This document shows positions 60,535 through 64,000 of a stretch of 64,000 nt of DNA, in pieces. Positions within the stretch are counted from its first letter, which is position 1, and every line of letters begins with the position of its first letter. The stretch comes from Rhododendron vialii (taxonomy: Eukaryota > Streptophyta > Magnoliopsida > Ericales > Ericaceae). Both the position numbers and the translations under genes were made by a program. The DNA lies in assembly GCF_030253575.1 (NCBI RefSeq), contig NC_080563.1:33465001-33529000 (forward strand), in the 5' to 3' direction. Under the pieces are notes generated by a model. The model worked only from the letters and a program-made list of their open reading frames with translations. It was not told where the DNA came from and ran no database searches.

Positions 60535-60559
60535 AAAAAGAAAAAAAAAAAGACTGGTA
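59968..60559. other. Downstream region of the H2A gene with homopolymer tracts
   Basis: Duplicated text: GGTAGTTTTTCTTTATAAG and GCTAGTTTCTCTTTATAAG, about 80 bp apart. The end holds a run of 26 C at 60499-60524 followed by A runs (60525-60550). On the H2A transcript (minus) these become U runs and then G26 within about 60 nt of the stop codon. Confidence 0.7.
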
Positions 60560-61588
60560 CTAATTCTTTGGCCGAGAGGCCTTGTCCGAGTCAGTAGCAG
60601 CGGTTGAAGATTTCTTAGGCAAAAGAACCGGGTTTATATTGGGGAGTACACCACCACTCGCAATGGTCACCCCTTGGAGCAGTTCAGCCAATTCATCATC
60701 GTTCCTCACCGCCAACAACAGATGCCTAGGGTTTATCCTGTTCTTCTTGTTGTCCCGCGCTGCGTTCCCCGACAACTCCAACACCTGTGATAAGAATTTT
60801 CACGTCAAAATAATCACTTCAAATTGCGTAACCTCTTGCGGCATGCAATTTCATCTACTGTATATAATATTAGTTTGTGCGATATGTAATCGAATCTGAC
60901 AAATTTTTGAATATTCATAATAGCTGTTTATGTGACAGAAATGACGCAAATCGCATTCTAGAATTAAACATGAGATCATGATGCGATGCATTTTCTGATT
61001 CTTGAAGAAAATGTTTTGGGTAACGGCGGATACGAATATGGTGTGTCACTCATCCGTTCCTGCTCAGCCAAATGTGCATGGGATGAGGCCCGAGGCCGAG
61101 CTGGCCAACCACTCGATCAGCACCACATTAGGACCACCATTGAACAAAATACCGTCTCATGAATCAGAATAGTGTTTATTGGAAGGATTTTTGAAAGTTC
61201 AGAGTTCTTGTTTAGCCCTTTCCGAGACCTCCTCGGGCCGGAACACTTTTTTAATTGAAATTGTACATCAAAAAGATTATATACCTCCGCAAAACTTATT
61301 TGTATCGGACAACGAATGATATAATTTTGGAACACGTTTATTTTATTTTAACATAAAAATTTTAATACCTTCCTTCTTTCTACGCACGAGTCATCTTCCT
61401 CTGCCAGCTGATGACTTGAACAAGAAAAGGATAGAACACGACATAATCCGATCTTGGTTGCATTACTTAAACGAGAAGAAGATAGCGCTTGAGGAATACT
61501 TAGTGATTAGGTGAGCTACTCTACATTCAGTCGATTATGGATGGATTGAGCTAGTCTTACGACTTTTTAGGTTTACAATCTCTATTGG

Positions 61589-61651
<63 letters not shown>

Positions 61652-62484
61652 AAAGTATATAAATAATATATCCAATGAAAATAATTTGAGGTATGAATAA
61701 AGCTCTACATAATTAATCAACGAATTGAAGAAGGCTCGAAAGCCCCCAAAAACACTTAATCCGAGATACATGCAGACAGAGAAATTCTTAGATCCGTAGA
61801 AAAATGATTAAAACTGCTTCGGAAACTGCATTGCACAAAGGCGAAATGCGGAGAAAACAGGCAATTAAGGATTTAAACATCGGCCGTATTGGCAATACGC
61901 AAACGGTTTTCTGGCTTTCTGATATCCGTTACACTCAGATATACCGGTGGAAGGGAAGATCGCATTCGTATCAACCGGTTCCTGCTACGTATTTGTCCGT
62001 TTTCGATTTATAGACCGATTAACGGCCGTTACGGCTGATACTCGGACCTGTGATTTCGGCACTATAATTTTTTTTTCTTCTCGAAAGTGATTTTTCAAAA
62101 TCCACGACCGTGACAAACCGATTCCCATTACATATAGTTCGAGACTCCTAGTAACGTTACACCTCAAATGGTAATTATGTGTAATTCATAAAAACCATTA
62201 TTAGTAAGCATGAACAAACGAGGAGAGTGATGAATCAAATGTGAATTGTTGATGATTACCTCTGCGGCCAGGTACTCGAGAACGGCGGCGAGATAGATCG
62301 GAGCACCGACGCCAATGCGCTTGGCATACCGTCCTTTCTTGAGATACCGAGCGATCCGAGCCACGGGGAATTGAAGGCAAGCCTTCACCGACTTTGACAC
62401 CTTCTTCTTCTTCCTCTCTCCTCCGCCGCCTGTCCTTCCTCCTCCGCCCGCCGCCTTCAACGTCTCCGAAACTACTGCATCCAC

Positions 62485-62487
<3 letters not shown>
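60560..62487 (-). CDS. Histone H2A variant, two exons
   Basis: Core nucleosomal histone, pairs with H2B. Exon 1 62260-62487 (76 codons) and exon 2 60560-60784 (74 codons plus TAG) are joined through a GT-AG intron of 1,475 bp; total 150 residues. Tail residues 1-31 are Gly/Lys-rich. The histone fold includes [20 protein letters not shown], then [16 protein letters not shown] and [15 protein letters not shown]. The acidic-patch region EYLAAE and NDDEL is present, and the docking segment [15 protein letters not shown] is kept. The KKGRYA loop and [11 protein letters not shown] look most like plant H2A.W, but the C-tail ([15 protein letters not shown]) lacks SPKK, and there is no H2A.X SQ motif. 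Unusual changes are Cys in KACLQF (usually Gly) and PVARIARY (usually PVGRI). The intact frame suggests an expressed variant. Confidence 0.92.
61594..61649. repeat. (AT)n microsatellite in the H2A intron
   Basis: About 28 AT units. The YIYIYI frame across it is an artefact. Confidence 0.95.

Positions 62488-62490
<3 letters not shown>

Positions 62491-62521
<31 letters not shown>
62491..62521. promoter_or_regulatory. CT-rich 5' leader of H2A
   Basis: A (CT)n tract on plus (GA on the transcript) directly upstream of the H2A ATG. It is probably 5' UTR. No TATA box was fixed with confidence in the following 200 bp. Confidence 0.5.
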
Positions 62522-62523
<2 letters not shown>

Positions 62524-62529
62524 GCGAGT

Positions 62530-62986
62530 GTGACGTGCTTGTGAATTTGAGAAGTCGTGAGGTAATTATAGGACCCGCGCTTTTCTCTTGGGTAAATGGG
62601 AACTCAAATCTTCTGTACCTGATTTGTGTTTGTACCTATGTTTTTTTGACTCTCTACCGACCTTTTGTGCAATCTTGCGGTTAAAATTACATAGGACCAA
62701 AGAGTCTTTTGTGAAATCCTGCTTCTGAAATTGCACAGAAAGCTGAAATTGCACAGAATCAAAAAGGTATTCTGTGCAATTCTACCTTGAAAATACTTTA
62801 GAACAGTGATACAGACACGTTTCGTAACACTCATTTATGTGGGTAAAAATCATTCTACAGACACGTCTCTTGCCCACTCCCCACACTTCTCTCTCGCAAT
62901 CATGCTAAACGGAGTGTTGGGGTTGTTTTACATTTGATCGAGCGGCTGACAGCCGACAGCGGTTATAAGCTGGCAATATGGGCTTC
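62530..62986. other. Upstream of H2A; no further gene
   Basis: Contains repeated GAAATTGCACAGAA words (about 62728-62760) and their partial inverse TTCTGTGCAATT at about 62770. Nothing coding. Confidence 0.4.
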
Positions 62987-62989
62987 TTA

Positions 62990-63452
62990 GAGCATCTACA
63001 ATGTAATAATCAAAATTAAAAAGTTGTTAAAGTTAGCAATATTTGCTCAAAAAAGTGCTCATATTGTAATAACTAAACTTAGCAACCTCTTAGCAAATCA
63101 TCAAATTTTGACCTTTGAATAACCAACTTAACAACTTTTACCAATAACCAAAACTCAATAACCAAACCTAATAACCAAATTCTAAACTAAAAAATTAAAA
63201 AACATCTCACATTAGAATCGTCTCATCGAGACGAATAATTTGGTGTGGTCGGGTGCGTGATTGGAACTCGTTTGCAATTGGACATAGATGCATTGCGTAT
63301 TGTTGGGGGGGGGGGGGGGGGTTTATAGGGATGCAAAAATAACCAATGTGGAGATTAAGTTTGTTAGGTTTGATTATGAACTAAATGGATAATTAAATGC
63401 TGACGTGACACATTTTAGTTATCGATTTTGATTATTCCCATTGCGGATGCTC
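62990..63452. mobile_element. Harbinger-type MITE with TTA duplication
   Basis: 463 bp, ends GAGCATCTACAATG and CATTGCGGATGCTC, flanked by TTA (62987-62989 and 63453-63455). It contains a run of 17 G at 63305-63321. The end sequence resembles the MITE at 39442-39977. Confidence 0.9.
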
Positions 63453-63455
63453 TTA

Positions 63456-64000
63456 GTTTTTAGGATTAATTACATCTTACCCCCTTAAAACTTTCATAGT
63501 TTTCCAAACTACCCCTAAGATACTACACTTGACTACCTTAAACTATTTAAACCTTTTAACTTGGGCCCCTTATGAATCTTAAGTTGCATATCGCCACATA
63601 ATTCTTGCCATATTTGGAAGAAAATAACAGTTAGATACTATTTCAATGATATAGGAAGAGCTGTTGGGCATCTAATGGTTTTAATGATGCCAGGGAATAG
63701 AGAAGTGCTAATGGAGATAAACTCGAGAGATCAACGGATGGGGGTGAGTGGAAGAACGCAACCCTATCAACATAATCCACCACCAATTCGACTAATTTGG
63801 ACGGCAGAAGCCTAATTTAACGACTTAATAGTTCGGGTATGTAATTGAAGTTTCAGAAAGTTTGGTGTCTATTGAGCATTGTGATCAAAGTTTGAAGAGT
63901 ATTTTGAAATTTTCCTTGAATTTAATGGGTGAATCTCATTTATACTGTTGAATGATACATACCTGCTTATGTCCTGCATGTGCTTGTGTTGTGTGAGTGC
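63456..64000. other. No gene recognised
   Basis: Opens with TTAATTACATCTTACCCCC, text common in plant repeats. No supported coding region to the window end. Confidence 0.4.

Overview
This is plant nuclear DNA, most likely from a woody eudicot. The evidence is AT-rich sequence, spliced genes with plant-type introns and plant-specific gene families (DEG14-type HtrA protease, At4g06598-type bZIP, plant H2A). Dense plant transposons (MULE, hAT, Harbinger and Stowaway MITEs, solo LTRs, a LINE) and long (GA)n and (AT)n microsatellites support it. I cannot name the species. No tRNA, rRNA or CRISPR was seen.

Layout. 1-3.2 kb: AT-rich DNA with a GTGCC-rich minisatellite. 3.2-12 kb: a complete 11-exon DEG14-like serine protease gene (minus strand) whose introns carry a hAT MITE, a solo LTR and a GA microsatellite. 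12.5-13.8 kb: a Harbinger transposase remnant with a tandem duplication, and a small inverted-repeat element. 13.9-22.5 kb: a decayed tandem array of the last exons of MCM6 (the C-terminal winged-helix region), interrupted by a UBX-domain (PUX-like) pseudogene that itself holds a LINE fragment. 22.5-32.7 kb: no intact gene, but a 450-bp-arm inverted repeat, a hAT element with an 8-bp target duplication and two fold-back elements. 32.7-35.7 kb: a complete four-exon bZIP gene (plus strand) with a GC-AG intron. 37.5-38.9 kb: a long inverted-repeat element.

39.05-49.39 kb is one solo LTR (about 2.9 kb without its insertions, 5-bp duplication CATTT). It was interrupted by a Harbinger MITE, by a 6.7-kb FAR1-type MULE sitting in a (TA)n tract, and by a Stowaway MITE. 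The MULE is the most interesting object. It has about 0.7-kb near-identical terminal inverted repeats and a nearly intact transposase gene (one stop codon). It also has a second, convergent gene for a small protein that joins an RNase H1-type hybrid-binding (viroplasmin-like) domain to a C-terminal membrane helix. 51.0-53.1 kb: a fold-back element built of alternating inverted units. 54.9-57.6 kb: a second solo LTR of the same family in the opposite orientation (CAAAA). 59.4-60.0 kb: a hAT MITE. 60.56-62.49 kb: a two-exon histone H2A variant gene (minus). 62.99-63.45 kb: a Harbinger MITE.

The host genes (DEG14, bZIP, H2A) are unrelated in function and simply share the locus. The rest records repeated insertion, duplication and decay. 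All calls come from reading the sequence and from family knowledge; no database search was run.
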